Below are positions 1 to 8,393 of a stretch of DNA of 33,788 nt, one piece after another (position 1 is the stretch's first letter; every line of letters starts with the position of its first letter). The stretch covers positions 1 to 33,788 of the forward strand of contig NZ_JAERRG010000058.1 of NCBI RefSeq assembly GCF_016741935.1, given 5' to 3'. The notes under the pieces were generated by a model. That model was not told the origin of the DNA. It worked only from the letters and a program-made list of their open reading frames with translations, and searched no databases. Origin of the DNA: Streptomyces endocoffeicus. Lineage in GTDB: Bacteria > Actinomycetota > Actinomycetes > Streptomycetales > Streptomycetaceae. The position numbers and the translations under genes are program-made.

Positions 1-38
1 CCGAGAGGCGGGCCGGGCCCTGGACGCCACCTCTGCCG

Positions 39-482
39 TCAGCCGGCCGGAAACCGGGCCACCCAACGCCGCTGCCAAGGCGTCTCGACGGCCCGGGGGT
101 GATGGTGGGTACGCGCCCAGGTGACGGCGTCGGCGGGGGCCACCCCCGCCAGGACGGCCAGGCAGGCGATGACGGTCCCGGTCCGGCCGACGCCGCCTCC
201 GCAGGCGACCTCGACGGGCGTGCCCGCCCGCGCCCGCTGGTGCAGCGCGCGAATCTGCCGTACGGCCAGGTCGCGGTCGCGGGGCAGCAGAAAGTCGGGC
301 CACTCGCCCCACGCGCGCTCCCACCCCAGCTCTCCGTCATGCCGCTCACGCAACCGGGTGGACCCCAGATACAGCCCGAACCCGGGCAGCGGCCCCTCCG
401 GCCGCGGATGCCGCAGACCGCGCCCCCGAACCCAGGAGCCGTCCGGCAGCCGCAGGGCACCCGCCAGCGGTGCGTCATTCAT
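39..482 (-). CDS. Protein-tyrosine/dual-specificity phosphatase-like protein
   Basis: A 147-residue protein with one recognisable motif. Residues 94-101 read CGGGVGRT, the C-x5-R-[ST] phosphate-binding loop of cysteine-dependent phosphatases, with candidate nucleophile Cys94 and phosphate-binding Arg100. The usual His before the Cys is Ala here. The small size and the position of the loop about two-thirds along fit a minimal cytosolic dual-specificity-type phosphatase; no signal peptide or membrane segment is seen. The start is ATG at 482; a second ATG at 478 would drop two residues only. It is divergent from the lipoprotein gene at 628. The substrate cannot be deduced. I am fairly sure of the fold and unsure of activity because of the missing His. 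Confidence 0.75.
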   Translation of the reverse strand: MNDAPLAGALRLPDGSWVRGRGLRHPRPEGPLPGFGLYLGSTRLRERHDGELGWERAWGEWPDFLLPRDRDLAVRQIRALHQRARAGTPVEVACGGGVGRTGTVIACLAVLAGVAPADAVTWARTHHHPRAVETPWQRRWVARFPAG

Positions 483-531
483 CGGGCCCCGCCCCCGATC
501 CGAAGCGCCCGACCACTGCCGACACGGCGTC

Positions 532-558
532 ACTGTCCTTACTGCCCTTACTGTCCTT
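532..558. repeat. 9-bp direct repeat, three copies
   Basis: Three tandem copies of ACTGTCCTT (the middle one ACTGCCCTT) lie in the spacer between the divergent phosphatase and lipoprotein genes, about 70 bp before the lipoprotein start. They may overlap promoter elements. No regulator is recognised. Confidence 0.7.
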
Positions 559-627
559 ACACATACGCTCACTCTGGCCACGCTTCGCACTTTCCGCAAA
601 GGGCTTGAGTCGTGTGAGGATGTGGCG

Positions 628-1800
628 ATGGCGTGGCTGGGGAAAAGCGGGTGGCTCGGGAAAAGCGGGTGGCTCGGGAAAAGCGGGAAGCGGACGGTCG
701 GGCTCACGGCCGCGGCGAGTGCGGCACTGGCGCTGACCGCCTGTGGCCCGGGTGGCTCCGGCGACGGGGACTCCGGGGACCGTGAGGCGAAGTACAGACG
801 TGTCATCGAAGACCCCCACCCGCGCCCGGCCGATGTCATCGAGGCGGCCGGGGCACCCACCGATGTGGCCCGCGCGAACGACGGCTCGCTGCTCCTGGCG
901 TACCTGGCGAGCAACGTCGAGGACGACGAGGGGCCGGCCGCCACCGCCTGGCGCATGGTCGGCCCCGACGGCCATACGGTCGCCGAGCACGCGGAACACG
1001 CGGACGCGGAGGACCCGCCGCCCGCGTTCAAGGGGGTGCGCGGGGGCTTCGTGCGGGTGCCGCCGGGCGAGGGAGCGGAGGGAGCGTACGCCCTCGACGT
1101 ACGCGGCAAGCGGCACAAGACCGTCATCACCGAGACCCCGTCGCCCACCCGCCCCGGCGATGTCCTGCTCGCCGAACTGGAGCCGACCCTCATCTACCGC
1201 CCCGCCACCCGCACCGTGGCGCCCCCGGCCGGAGCGCCGGACTACGCCATCCGCTTCGCCGTCGACGAACGCGGCACGGCCTGGAGCCTGGACCAGCCCC
1301 TGACCGAAGCCCCCAACCGCGTCGTATGGCAGCGCGACGGTCACACCCTTGGCTCCAGAGCCGTCCCGAAGCCGTACGCGGGGGGCATCCTCGCCGCGCG
1401 GGGTGGCACCGCGGCGCTGTCCCTCATCCGGGGCGAGCGCGTGCGCGGCCTGTTGCTGACGACGGACGGCGGCGAACACTGGCGGACGGTCCTCGCGGGC
1501 GGAATTCCCTGGAGGGAGCTGAAGCGCGACCCGGAGTCGCTGGTCCTGGAGTCGCTGGCGGACGGTCGGCTGCTCGTCGGCGAGGAAGGCGGCCGCTACT
1601 GGCTCGCCGACGACCGCGCCAACGACGCCTTCCACGAAGTGAAGACGCCGGCGGCATTCACGTCGCTGACCGTCGACGGCACGACGCTCTACGGCATCGC
1701 GGACGCGACGACGGCGACGTACGACCTGGTGAAGGGCGAAGGGCTCTGGATCTCTCGCGACGGTGGACGCGAGTGGCACCGCCACGAGCAGCGCGGATAA
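628..1800 (+). CDS. Secreted lipoprotein with Asp-box (BNR/sialidase-like) repeats
   Basis: A 390-residue protein starting at ATG 628, with a GTGAGGAT stretch upstream as a weak ribosome site. After an odd N-terminal run (WLGKSG three times) comes a basic patch KR, a hydrophobic segment and the lipobox LTAC around residues 35-38, so export and lipid anchoring are likely. The body holds at least two Asp-box motifs, TTDGGEHW near the middle and SRDGGREW close to the C-terminus. These are typical of beta-propellers such as sialidases and photosystem II stability factors. No sialidase active site (FRIP motif) is visible, so an enzymatic role is not supported. The closest description is an extracellular propeller lipoprotein of unknown ligand. 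Confidence 0.8.
   Translation: MAWLGKSGWLGKSGWLGKSGKRTVGLTAAASAALALTACGPGGSGDGDSGDREAKYRRVIEDPHPRPADVIEAAGAPTDVARANDGSLLLAYLASNVEDDEGPAATAWRMVGPDGHTVAEHAEHADAEDPPPAFKGVRGGFVRVPPGEGAEGAYALDVRGKRHKTVITETPSPTRPGDVLLAELEPTLIYRPATRTVAPPAGAPDYAIRFAVDERGTAWSLDQPLTEAPNRVVWQRDGHTLGSRAVPKPYAGGILAARGGTAALSLIRGERVRGLLLTTDGGEHWRTVLAGGIPWRELKRDPESLVLESLADGRLLVGEEGGRYWLADDRANDAFHEVKTPAAFTSLTVDGTTLYGIADATTATYDLVKGEGLWISRDGGREWHRHEQRG
634..687 (+). repeat. 18-bp tandem repeat in the lipoprotein signal region
   Basis: Three near-identical 18-bp units, each encoding WLGKSG, precede the hydrophobic core of the signal peptide. The second and third units are identical and the first differs by one base. Unit length is a multiple of 3, so copy-number change would keep the frame and only alter the length of the charged N-region. 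Confidence 0.9.
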
Positions 1801-1902
1801 GGACCCCGGTGCGCGACGGGCGCCCGCGCATGAGCGACCGCGCGCAGGCGCCCGCGCACACGGGCAACCGCGCACACGGGCGTCCGGGACAATGAGAACC
1901 GA

Positions 1903-2127
1903 CTACCCCTCGTCGTCGACGAACAGCTCGAGGTGCCCGCACTTGGGGCAGCGGTACGCCACGATCTGCCGCCGGGTCCGGCCTATCCGCTTGGCACCCC
2001 CGAACATTCCCCGCTCCATCGCGCCCTCGATCCAGCGCGCGTACCCTTTCGAGTGCTCGCCGGCGTCCTCGATGAAACCTTCCGCCAGACCGACGGTGCC
2101 GCAGTGGGTGCACGTGTAGTCGTTCAT
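1903..2127 (-). CDS. Small zinc-ribbon-type protein
   Basis: A 74-residue protein with two Cys-x2-Cys knuckles: CTHC near the start (about residues 6-9) and CPKC near the end (about residues 60-63), followed by an acidic tail. This spacing fits a single four-Cys zinc ribbon with a long basic insert. The ATG at 2127 begins MNDYTCTHC; no strong Shine-Dalgarno is visible. It lies downstream of, and on the same strand as, the propeller gene at 2240, separated by a strong hairpin, so it is probably transcribed alone. The function is unknown; nucleic-acid or protein binding is only a guess from the fold. Confidence 0.75.
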   Translation of the reverse strand: MNDYTCTHCGTVGLAEGFIEDAGEHSKGYARWIEGAMERGMFGGAKRIGRTRRQIVAYRCPKCGHLELFVDDEG

Positions 2128-2202
2128 GCCGTGAGTGTAGGAGGCCAGGACGGACCCGTAGCCGTCGGCCCCTGCCCGGCTGGGACAACGGAGTGCCTGG
2201 GG

Positions 2203-2234
2203 CCTGCGCGGGGCCGAAATCGGCCCCGCGCAGG
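2203..2234 (-). terminator. Strong hairpin, probable terminator of the propeller gene
   Basis: A perfect 14-bp inverted repeat (CCTGCGCGGGGCCG and its complement) with a 4-base loop AAAT lies 5 bp beyond the stop of the gene ending at 2240. There is no T-tract, which is common for terminators in high-GC actinobacteria. Confidence 0.75.
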
Positions 2235-2239
2235 GGGGG

Positions 2240-3370
2240 TCAGGGTCGGCTCAGCAGGTTCAGCGTGTTGGTCGCGTCGTCGACGAAGTAGACCCGGTTG
2301 GGGTTTGTGGCGATCGCGAGGCCGAACAGTGCGCCCGCTCCCGGCGGGGTGCCGCTGGTGTCGAGCGTGCGCACGGCCACCTGGTCGCCGCGTGGGGTCG
2401 TCTCCACGATATTGCCGTCGCCGCCGTTGACAGTGAGGATGTCGCCCTTCGGGGTGATGTCCATCCCGAGCGGGCCGTTGAGGTTCTGGTCGGCGGTGAT
2501 CTCACGGCCGGTGCCGGCGCTGGTGCGACGGGTCAGCGCGTTGGAGATCGCGGTGATGCGGTTGTCGACGGTGTCCGCCACATAGAGCGTCCCGTCCCGC
2601 AGGCCGACACCCGTCGGTCCGATCACGAGAGCCGCCGGGTCGGTCTTCTGCGCGAAGCCCGAACCGATCTCGGTCGTGGCGATCCGGGTCGGCGGCCGGT
2701 CGTCGTGGGTGCGCAGGGTGATGCGCAGCACGGTGCCCCGCCGCACGATGTCGCCGCCGCCGGCGACCGTGCCGTTGAGCACGTTGGTGACGAACAGATC
2801 GGTCTCATCGCCCCGGCTCTTCGCGGTCATGTCCCAGGGACCGTTGATCCCCTGGCCGCTGAAGGTCCTGCGGACCTTTCCGTGGCTGTCCAGCACGAGC
2901 AGGCACCCGGCCTGCGCCGTGGCGGATGTGCCATCGGCGGTGGGCAGACTGCCCACCACCACCCAGCCACCCGGCAGGATGGACAGTGCGGTGGTCAGGC
3001 CCACGCCCCCCGGGCACGGTCCCGGCAGGTTCTGCGGGTCGATCTGGGCGAACAGCCTGTTCGTGCCATTGGGACTGATCTGCACGAGAGTGGTCCCCGT
3101 GCCCTGCTCGTTCGCGGCGTTGTTGAAATTGCTGACCAGTACGTTGCCGCGCCGCAGGTCACCGTTGCTCTTCTTGACCAGGGCGGTGCCGTAGGGGTTC
3201 ACGTCACCGTTGGCCGGAACCGTGGACGCGACGGTCGAGACGGTGTGCAGCGGCTCGAGGAACGGTCTCGTGTCCCCACCCGCCGACACGGCGGATGCCG
3301 TCTGACCCACCGTCATGATCGCTGTCACCGCGGCCACCGCCGCGAGGCGCGAAGCCAAACCAAGCCTCAT
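2240..3370 (-). CDS. Secreted NHL/SMP-30-like beta-propeller protein
   Basis: A 376-residue protein starting at ATG 3370 behind a clear GAGGAGG ribosome site. Residues 1-28 form a classical signal peptide ending TASAVSA; there is no lipobox, so it is likely released. The remainder has repeated blade-like segments with the pattern G-x-L-Y-V-A-D and GPLGMDITPKGDI, plus RVYFVDDATN near the end. This is typical of NHL or SMP-30/gluconolactonase-like propellers. Two Cys residues (in PGPCPGG and QAGCLL) could form a disulphide. No metal-binding triad can be assigned with certainty. A hairpin follows the gene. The role is unknown; the family contains both lactonases and binding proteins. Confidence 0.8.
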   Translation of the reverse strand: MRLGLASRLAAVAAVTAIMTVGQTASAVSAGGDTRPFLEPLHTVSTVASTVPANGDVNPYGTALVKKSNGDLRRGNVLVSNFNNAANEQGTGTTLVQISPNGTNRLFAQIDPQNLPGPCPGGVGLTTALSILPGGWVVVGSLPTADGTSATAQAGCLLVLDSHGKVRRTFSGQGINGPWDMTAKSRGDETDLFVTNVLNGTVAGGGDIVRRGTVLRITLRTHDDRPPTRIATTEIGSGFAQKTDPAALVIGPTGVGLRDGTLYVADTVDNRITAISNALTRRTSAGTGREITADQNLNGPLGMDITPKGDILTVNGGDGNIVETTPRGDQVAVRTLDTSGTPPGAGALFGLAIATNPNRVYFVDDATNTLNLLSRP

Positions 3371-3675
3371 CAGGGTCGTACCTCCTCAGCGCCGTAGGGT
3401 CGCCCTGCGGCGCCACGGCGATCACAGAGAGTTGTCACCCATCACATAAGCGGACTCCACGCCGCGCCGCATGTCGGACAGAGCCGGATGCGTGACTCCG
3501 TCATGGAGCGGGGCGGCTGCTGAGCCGCGCCGGCCAGTAAAGGGAGCCTGCCCCGGAATCCACATCGCCCGAGCCGGGTGACCCCAATAACCGGTGCCGC
3601 ATCAGGCAATGCTCGCCCCGTTGTCGGGGGTGTGGCCGGTGTCGTGTATTCGGTGCTGTCCGCCAGAATCGGCGC
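3371..3675. other. Intergenic stretch without a supported gene
   Basis: The right-hand end of the propeller gene's leader is included here (its ribosome site lies at 3377-3383). Open frames on both strands lack recognisable protein features. A weak 6-bp hairpin GCGGCT/AGCCGC lies near 3515. Otherwise I see nothing. Confidence 0.5.
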
Positions 3676-3852
3676 ATGCTGGTTCCGTTGTACTGGGTGT
3701 CTCGGATGTGCCGCGTGCGGCCGCATTCTGGATGGAGGCCCTGGGATACGTCCCGCGCGAGGAGATGGAAGACGACTGGGGTTATCCGGACGATGCCGAC
3801 TTCGTCGTGCTCGCCGATCCCGAAGGTAACCGCTTCTGCGTCATCGACACCC
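3676..3852 (+). pseudogene. VOC (glyoxalase/bleomycin-resistance) gene remnant
   Basis: In the frame of position 3675 the DNA encodes GSVVLGVSDVPRAAAFW, MEALGYVPREEM, then directly YPDDADFVVLADPEGNRFC and VIDT. These are the first strand/helix and the last strand of a VOC fold with the whole middle missing. An intact member would be roughly 115-130 residues. The natural start ATG at 3676 is out of frame with the rest: it reads ATGCTGGTTCC where ATGCTGGGTTCC would restore the frame, so one G appears lost. The frame runs on into unrelated sequence after VIDT. Two independent lesions make it a pseudogene. An IS630 scrap follows about 60 bp downstream, so transposition may have caused the loss. 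Confidence 0.7.
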
Positions 3853-3914
3853 ATCAGCACCGAGGTGATCGAAGGCAGCTGGTCGGTGGTGACCTGGCGG
3901 CGTGCGCAGATCGG

Positions 3915-4044
3915 TCTCCAACCGCCACGATGCGGATCGCGATCGCGATCGACAACTTCTCCCCGCGCCTGACCACGAAGAAGGGGACACCCGCGTTGGC
4001 GACTGGGCCGTGGGCAACAACATGGAGTTCACCTACACGCCCCT
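3915..4044 (+). mobile_element. IS630-family transposase remnant (DDE C-terminal region)
   Basis: Beginning at ATG 3930 the frame reads MRIAIAIDNFSPRLTTKKG. After a 2-base shift it continues DTRVGDWAVGNNMEFTYTP. Joined, this matches the conserved IS630-type DDE segment with the second catalytic Asp in DNFSPHL, and the strand that normally precedes the SSWLNRIEAQ motif. That motif and the last catalytic residue are absent. Terminal inverted repeats and a TA target duplication were not found. It is an inactive fragment. Confidence 0.65.
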
Positions 4045-4308
4045 CTCCCCTGAAGCGTCCCCGTCATCGAACCCCGCCGCAGCGGATTGTCTTACCGACG
4101 AAAAGGGCCCCGCCCTCTTCGCCCGAGGGAGGAGCCGGACGGCGTTTACACAGGTCAGCCGCCTCGTAACAGCGTAGTGCGTCATGGCTCCGTTCGGACG
4201 CATATCCCGCTCCCACCGGGTTACCCCGTGGGAGACGAGCAGGGCAGGAGCCAGAGTGCAGCCCGGTGTGACCGGTCTGGCTCTCCACTTGAAGAAAGGG
4301 CCACGGCG

Positions 4309-4749
4309 ATGACGACTCCCGGTGATCTGCCTGCACCTGGGCAGGGGCTGCTGCTCACCCACTTCCTGACAGTGCGCGACGTCGCGAGATCGAGGCGTTT
4401 CTACGCCGAGATCTTCGGCGGCGAGGTTGTGCTGGAGGAGAACCCGGCCATCGTGAAGGTGGCCAACGCGTGGATCATCATGAACCCCGGGGGCGGGCCC
4501 ACCCCGGACAAGCCCGGCGTGACCCTTGCGCCACCGGAGAACGGTGACACCGTGTCCAGTTTTCTGAACGTCCGTGTCGCCGACATCGTCGCCTTCTACG
4601 CCGACGCCGCGGCCCGAGGAGCAGAGTTCCTCACGGAGCCCCTCGACCGGAAGGCCGAGCTGCGCTGCTATCTGCGCGACCCCGATGGTTACCTCATTGA
4701 GGTCGGCCAGGCCACGGGCATGCTCCAGGGGGTGTTCGCCGACCGCTGA
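4309..4749 (+). CDS. VOC family protein (glyoxalase/dioxygenase-like)
   Basis: A 146-residue protein starting at ATG 4309 behind GAAGAAAGGG. It has the beta-alpha-beta-beta-beta pattern of one complete VOC domain: LLLTHFLTVRDVARSRRFYA at the N-terminus and RDPDGYLIEVGQATG at the C-terminus. His18 and Glu131 are at positions usually occupied by metal ligands. The family includes glyoxalase I, extradiol dioxygenases, and fosfomycin and bleomycin resistance proteins. The sequence alone does not choose between them, and no partner gene is adjacent. It is intact, in contrast to the broken VOC gene 0.5 kb upstream; the two are not close copies. Confidence 0.85.
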   Translation: MTTPGDLPAPGQGLLLTHFLTVRDVARSRRFYAEIFGGEVVLEENPAIVKVANAWIIMNPGGGPTPDKPGVTLAPPENGDTVSSFLNVRVADIVAFYADAAARGAEFLTEPLDRKAELRCYLRDPDGYLIEVGQATGMLQGVFADR

Positions 4750-4827
4750 CTCGAGGCCGGGGTCCGTCCCGGGGCCGCCCGGGTACGGGGCGGGCTGCGC
4801 GCCGGTGGTGGCGCTGGTGGCGGGTCA

Positions 4828-5160
4828 GCCCGCGCCGCCGTCGAGGAGGCGGCTGCAGCGGAGGCGCAGGGCGCGTTCGGTACTGGCCGCCAGGGTGATG
4901 AGTACGACGGCGATGTTTCATCCACACCGACAGGTGCACGGGTGCGGTGAACGCCCTGACCTGCTGGGCGATCTCGAGGGCGGCGGGGAGCCTGCACACC
5001 GCGGTGCTGCCTGCCGTCGACGTACAGCTCCGCCTTGACGTTGCCGGAGCCCTGGTTCTGGCCGTGCCTGACGTTCACGGCGTAGACCGTCCACCGACCG
5101 GTGGCGTCCGCCGTCCGCAGGTAGAACAGGGCCCGGGAAAGCTGCTGCCATCAGCGGAAA
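4828..5160 (-). pseudogene. Possible decayed gene on the minus strand
   Basis: The minus strand reads FYLRTADATGRWTVYAVNVR and then GQNQGSGNVKAELYVDG, which looks like real protein. It then continues only by changing frame (CRLPAALEIAQQVRAFTAPV, then IAVVLITLAASTERALRL followed closely by a stop). No start codon with a ribosome site is seen. The composition suggests a frameshifted remnant. I do not recognise the family, and the rest of 4750-5302 shows no gene. Confidence 0.25.
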
Positions 5161-5240
5161 CGCTTTAGTTCCCGCCCGTCTCCGGGCTTGACCCGCTGCA
5201 GGGCCCGACGCTGTCGCCATTCCTTGAGCATGTCCGTACT

Positions 5241-5272
5241 CCCGCTCCCGTTCCCGCTCCCGTTCCCGTTCC
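5241..5272. repeat. 6-bp CCCGYT-type simple repeat
   Basis: Repeats of CCCGCT/CCCGTT lie just beyond the 3' end of the hydrolase gene at 5303 and degrade to the right up to about 5297. No hairpin forms, and no function is evident. Confidence 0.6.
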
Positions 5273-5302
5273 GGCTCCTGCCGCTTCCGCTGCCGTCCCC
5301 CG

Positions 5303-6847
5303 TTACGCGGCCGGCTGTGCGCCCGGCTGCCCGCTCGGCTGCTCCGCGGGGCAGGCCAGGTCCTTGGCCGGGCGCTTCCCGGTGGTCAGGTACGTGGTCA
5401 CCGCGTCGTTCGCGCAGGTGTTGGCGGTGGTCGGGTAGACGCCATGGCCGCCCTGGTCGGCGGTGACCAACACGGCCCGCTTGCCGAACGCCTTCCGCAG
5501 CTTCTTCGCGCCGGACAGTGGTGAGCCCGGGTCGCGCTCGTTCTGCACCATGAGGACGTTCGACGGGCCCCGGTCACCGATCTGCACCTGCGGCTCGGTG
5601 CGCTCTTGCGGCCAGAAGGCGCACGGTCCGATGTTGGAGGTGGACCCGCCCACCATCGGGTACTTCTCGCGGTCCACCGCGGTATTGCGCTGGTAGGCCC
5701 CGATCGACCTCGGCCAGCGGCTGTCGTTGCAGGTCACGTGGTAACGGGAGGCCGTGGCGTTCTCCGGGTCCGGCACCGGCGGGCTCAGCGGCCGGCCCGT
5801 GTCGAGGGCCTGCCAGGTCTTGGCCACCAGGGGCATGTTGGAGTCGAGGTACAGCATGCCGAACGTGTCCGCGCGGAAGCGCGCCCCGTCGTATCCCTGA
5901 GCCGGCTTCTTGTCCAGCCGCTCCGCCAACTCGTAGAACTTCCGCTTCACTTGCTCCTGCGTGCCGCCCAGGCCGTACCCGGGGTGCGCGGCGGCGTACT
6001 TCGCGAAGTCCGGGAACCGGTCCTCCATGCCTCGGCCGAACATCCGCGCGGCGGTGAAGTCGTACCCCTTCGGACCGAGATTGCTGTCCAGCACGATCCG
6101 GTCGCTCTTCCCCGGGAAGAGCGTCGTGAAGATCGAACCGAGGGAGGTGCCGTAGGAGCCGCCGAAGTACGAGATCTTCGACTCGTCGAGGGCGGCCCTG
6201 ATCCGGTCCATGTCGCGGGCGGTGTTCGCGGTGCTGACCTGCGGCAGCATCCACGACGTCTTCGAGCCGGCGCACTGCCTGGCGACATCCCGCGCGTGGT
6301 CCGCCTCCTTCGTGACATCGGCCGCGGTCTTCGCGTACACCGGCCGGTGCTTCAGCTGCTCGGGCGTGAGGTCGCAGGTCACCGGCGTACTGCGGCCGAC
6401 GCCGCGCGGGTCGAAGCCGATCAGGTCGTACGAGTCCTGCACGTCCTGCGGCAGCCCCCCGGCGGCGAGCGCGGCCGGGTAGCCGAGGCCCCCCACTCCC
6501 GGGCCGCCCGGGTTCACCAGCAGCGCGCCGCGGCGCTTCGAGGGGTTCTCGCTCGTCAGCCGGGAGACGGCGATGTCGATCTTGCGGCCGTCCGGGTCCT
6601 GGTAGTCCAGGGGGACTTCGAGCGTCGCGCACTCCAGCCGGGAGGCGGGGTCCTTGCCGGACTTCTTCCGCGTCTTCGACTCCCCGGTGTCCCCGGACTT
6701 CTTCTCCGAGTCCTTGCACGAGCCCCACCGCAGGGTGTCGGCCGTCGCCTCGGCGGTGTCCGAGACCGACGGCCGACACCCTACGAGGGTGGTCGCCGCC
6801 ACCGCGGAGGTGACGATGACGAGGGACAGGGCCTTCTTCCGATGCAT
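5303..6847 (-). CDS. Secreted lipoprotein alpha/beta hydrolase, tripeptidyl aminopeptidase type
   Basis: A 514-residue protein starting at ATG 6847 behind GAGGAG. A signal peptide ends in the lipobox LVGC (Cys24), so it is anchored outside the membrane. Features run in the usual order of the Streptomyces tripeptidyl aminopeptidase (Tap/SlpD/SlpE) group. NPGGPGVGG (residues 112-120) is the oxyanion region, FDPRGVGRS follows, and GGSYGTSLG carries the nucleophile Ser231. Asp439 sits in NERDPGSP and His468 in DQGGHGVY, completing the triad. The C-terminal TAP-like domain ends in a PSGQPGAQPAA tail. It should cleave short N-terminal peptides from exported proteins or nutrient peptides. Length and all three catalytic residues are normal. 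Neighbours give no further clue. Confidence 0.92.
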   Translation of the reverse strand: MHRKKALSLVIVTSAVAATTLVGCRPSVSDTAEATADTLRWGSCKDSEKKSGDTGESKTRKKSGKDPASRLECATLEVPLDYQDPDGRKIDIAVSRLTSENPSKRRGALLVNPGGPGVGGLGYPAALAAGGLPQDVQDSYDLIGFDPRGVGRSTPVTCDLTPEQLKHRPVYAKTAADVTKEADHARDVARQCAGSKTSWMLPQVSTANTARDMDRIRAALDESKISYFGGSYGTSLGSIFTTLFPGKSDRIVLDSNLGPKGYDFTAARMFGRGMEDRFPDFAKYAAAHPGYGLGGTQEQVKRKFYELAERLDKKPAQGYDGARFRADTFGMLYLDSNMPLVAKTWQALDTGRPLSPPVPDPENATASRYHVTCNDSRWPRSIGAYQRNTAVDREKYPMVGGSTSNIGPCAFWPQERTEPQVQIGDRGPSNVLMVQNERDPGSPLSGAKKLRKAFGKRAVLVTADQGGHGVYPTTANTCANDAVTTYLTTGKRPAKDLACPAEQPSGQPGAQPAA

Positions 6848-6949
6848 GTGAGGGTCTCCTCAGGTGTCACGTGTCAGGTGTCTGTCGGATGTCAGCCGGA
6901 TGCCGGCTGACAGATGCCACGCGCCAGGTACGAGGTGCGGGCCACGGGA

Positions 6950-7201
6950 TCAGGCGCTCGGTGCGTCCCGCCCGGTGCCGGGCTGGAGCCGGAGGTGGGC
7001 CCAGCCGCCGTACGCGATGCCGAGGACCGCGACCAGCCCGAGCAGGACCGTCCGCCCGGCGAGGCTGCCGGGCACCTGGTCCAGGAGCCCCCACCAGTGC
7101 TCGGACTCCCGGTTCAGCACCCCGTGGATCGCCGTGGGGGCGGCCAGGGCCGCGAGCACCATCCCGAAGGCCTCCAGGGCCAGGTAGCCGCCTCTGCCCA
7201 T
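6950..7201 (-). CDS. Small two-helix membrane protein
   Basis: An 83-residue protein starting at ATG 7201 with GGAACGGAG upstream. Two hydrophobic segments are visible: roughly residues 7-27 (ALEAFGMVLAALAAPTAI) and 49-68 (GRTVLLGLVAVLGIAYGG). They are separated by a short polar loop rich in Trp (SEHWWGLLDQVPG). The C-tail is short and charged. No family is recognised. It is divergent from the decayed sensor kinase gene at 7392, and its relation to that gene is unknown. Confidence 0.65.
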   Translation of the reverse strand: MGRGGYLALEAFGMVLAALAAPTAIHGVLNRESEHWWGLLDQVPGSLAGRTVLLGLVAVLGIAYGGWAHLRLQPGTGRDAPSA

Positions 7202-7391
7202 CACGTACTCCGTTCCGCGTCCGGTCGATTCGGTACGTGAACGAGTCTGTTCAACGGGCGCCGCGGACACATCGGACCGGCGTCTCGAACCGTCCTCGAC
7301 CGCGGTCGAGAGGGTGGTACGACCGAGGTCGGGGGCGGGGTGGACCCGGGTCCGCTGCGCGGGCCCATACGGCCTCGGGAGAATGACGGCC

Positions 7392-8339
7392 ATGAACATG
7401 GACGAGGTGCCCCGGCTCGGCGGGTGACAGCAGACCTGGCGGTTGGGAGCAGCCGCGGCGGCGGGCGTCCCGGTGTGGCTCTCCACCGGCACGCTGCTGC
7501 CGGACGGGCAGGCGGCGGAGATGGGCTCCTGGTTCGCCACCGGCGATCCGCTGGTGGCGCTCGGCTGCCTGACGCTGCTGCTGTGGCGGCGGCGGTTCCC
7601 GCTCGCCGGCGCCATGACGGTCGCGATCGCCTCGACCGCGTCGACGCTGGCCACCGGCGCGGCGCTCCTGGCGCTGACCTCGATCTCCACGCGCCGCCGC
7701 CCGGTGGAGATCGGGCCGGCCGTCCTGGCGTACGTGGTCGCGTCCTCGCTCGCCGTCGGGCTCTATCCCGTCGAGGGCGGCGACGGTGCGACCTGGCTGG
7801 AGCGGGCGGTCGTCCCCGCGCTGACCGCGGGCATCGCGGTCGCCCTCGGTACGGCGGTCGGGGCGCGGCGCTTGGAGGTACGGTCGCTGCGCGAGCGCGC
7901 GGAGCGGGAACAGGCGGCGCGGGGAGGACAACCGGACGCTCGTCCGCGGCATCGCCGACGGCTCCCAGCAGGCACTGGAGGAACTGCGCGACATCCTCGG
8001 GGTCCTCCGCGCCGACCCGGACCGCCCGGAACCGCCGCAGCCCTCCCTCGGCCGCGTCCCCGAACTGGTCGACGACGCCCGCACGTCGGGACTGGCGCCA
8101 CGCTCACCAGCACCGTGGCGGGGACGCCGTCCGACACACTCGGGCGGACCCGCTACCGGGTCGTCCAGGAGGGCCTGACCAACGCGGCCAAGCACGCCCC
8201 GGGCTCCGGTTTCGGCCCTCTCGGCCGCGGCGAACGCGTCACCCTCGCCGCCGGGACACTCGACCACGGCCCCGCACCCGACGGCGGATACGTCCTCACC
8301 GCGCGACTGCCCTGGCCGCGCCGGCCCCAGGAGAGATGA
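7392..8339 (+). pseudogene. Two-component sensor histidine kinase (LuxR-system type), decayed
   Basis: The frame begins MNMDEVPRLGG at ATG 7392 and hits an in-frame TGA at 7425-7427. It then continues RLGAAAAAGVPVWLSTGTLL with several hydrophobic segments (about 7460-7870) like an NarL-type sensor kinase. After ERAEREQAAR the segment that should contain the His-box is missing. The next piece, GIADGSQQALEELRDILGVL, is in the +1 frame from about 7927. The frame then returns at TLTSTVAGTPSDTLGRT and RYRVVQEGLTNAAKHAPG, and the ATPase N and G boxes are lost before the tail GGYVLTARLPWP. A premature stop, a frameshift pair and at least two deletions mean no functional kinase can be made. The TGA overlaps the regulator start (ATGA). 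Confidence 0.8.
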
Positions 8340-8393
8340 GAAACGTCGACAGCGAGCGGGAGCCGGTGCGGGTCGTCATCGTCGACGACCAGC
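8336..8393 (+). pseudogene. Truncated NarL/LuxR-type response regulator
   Basis: ATG at 8336 overlaps the kinase stop by 4 bp. The sequence starts VRVVIVDDQ, the first strand and acidic pocket of a receiver domain. Homology stops abruptly at about 8393 and the frame ends at 8446. The phosphorylated Asp, the rest of the receiver and the HTH domain are all gone. The sharp edge suggests a deletion or insertion breakpoint. Confidence 0.75.
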
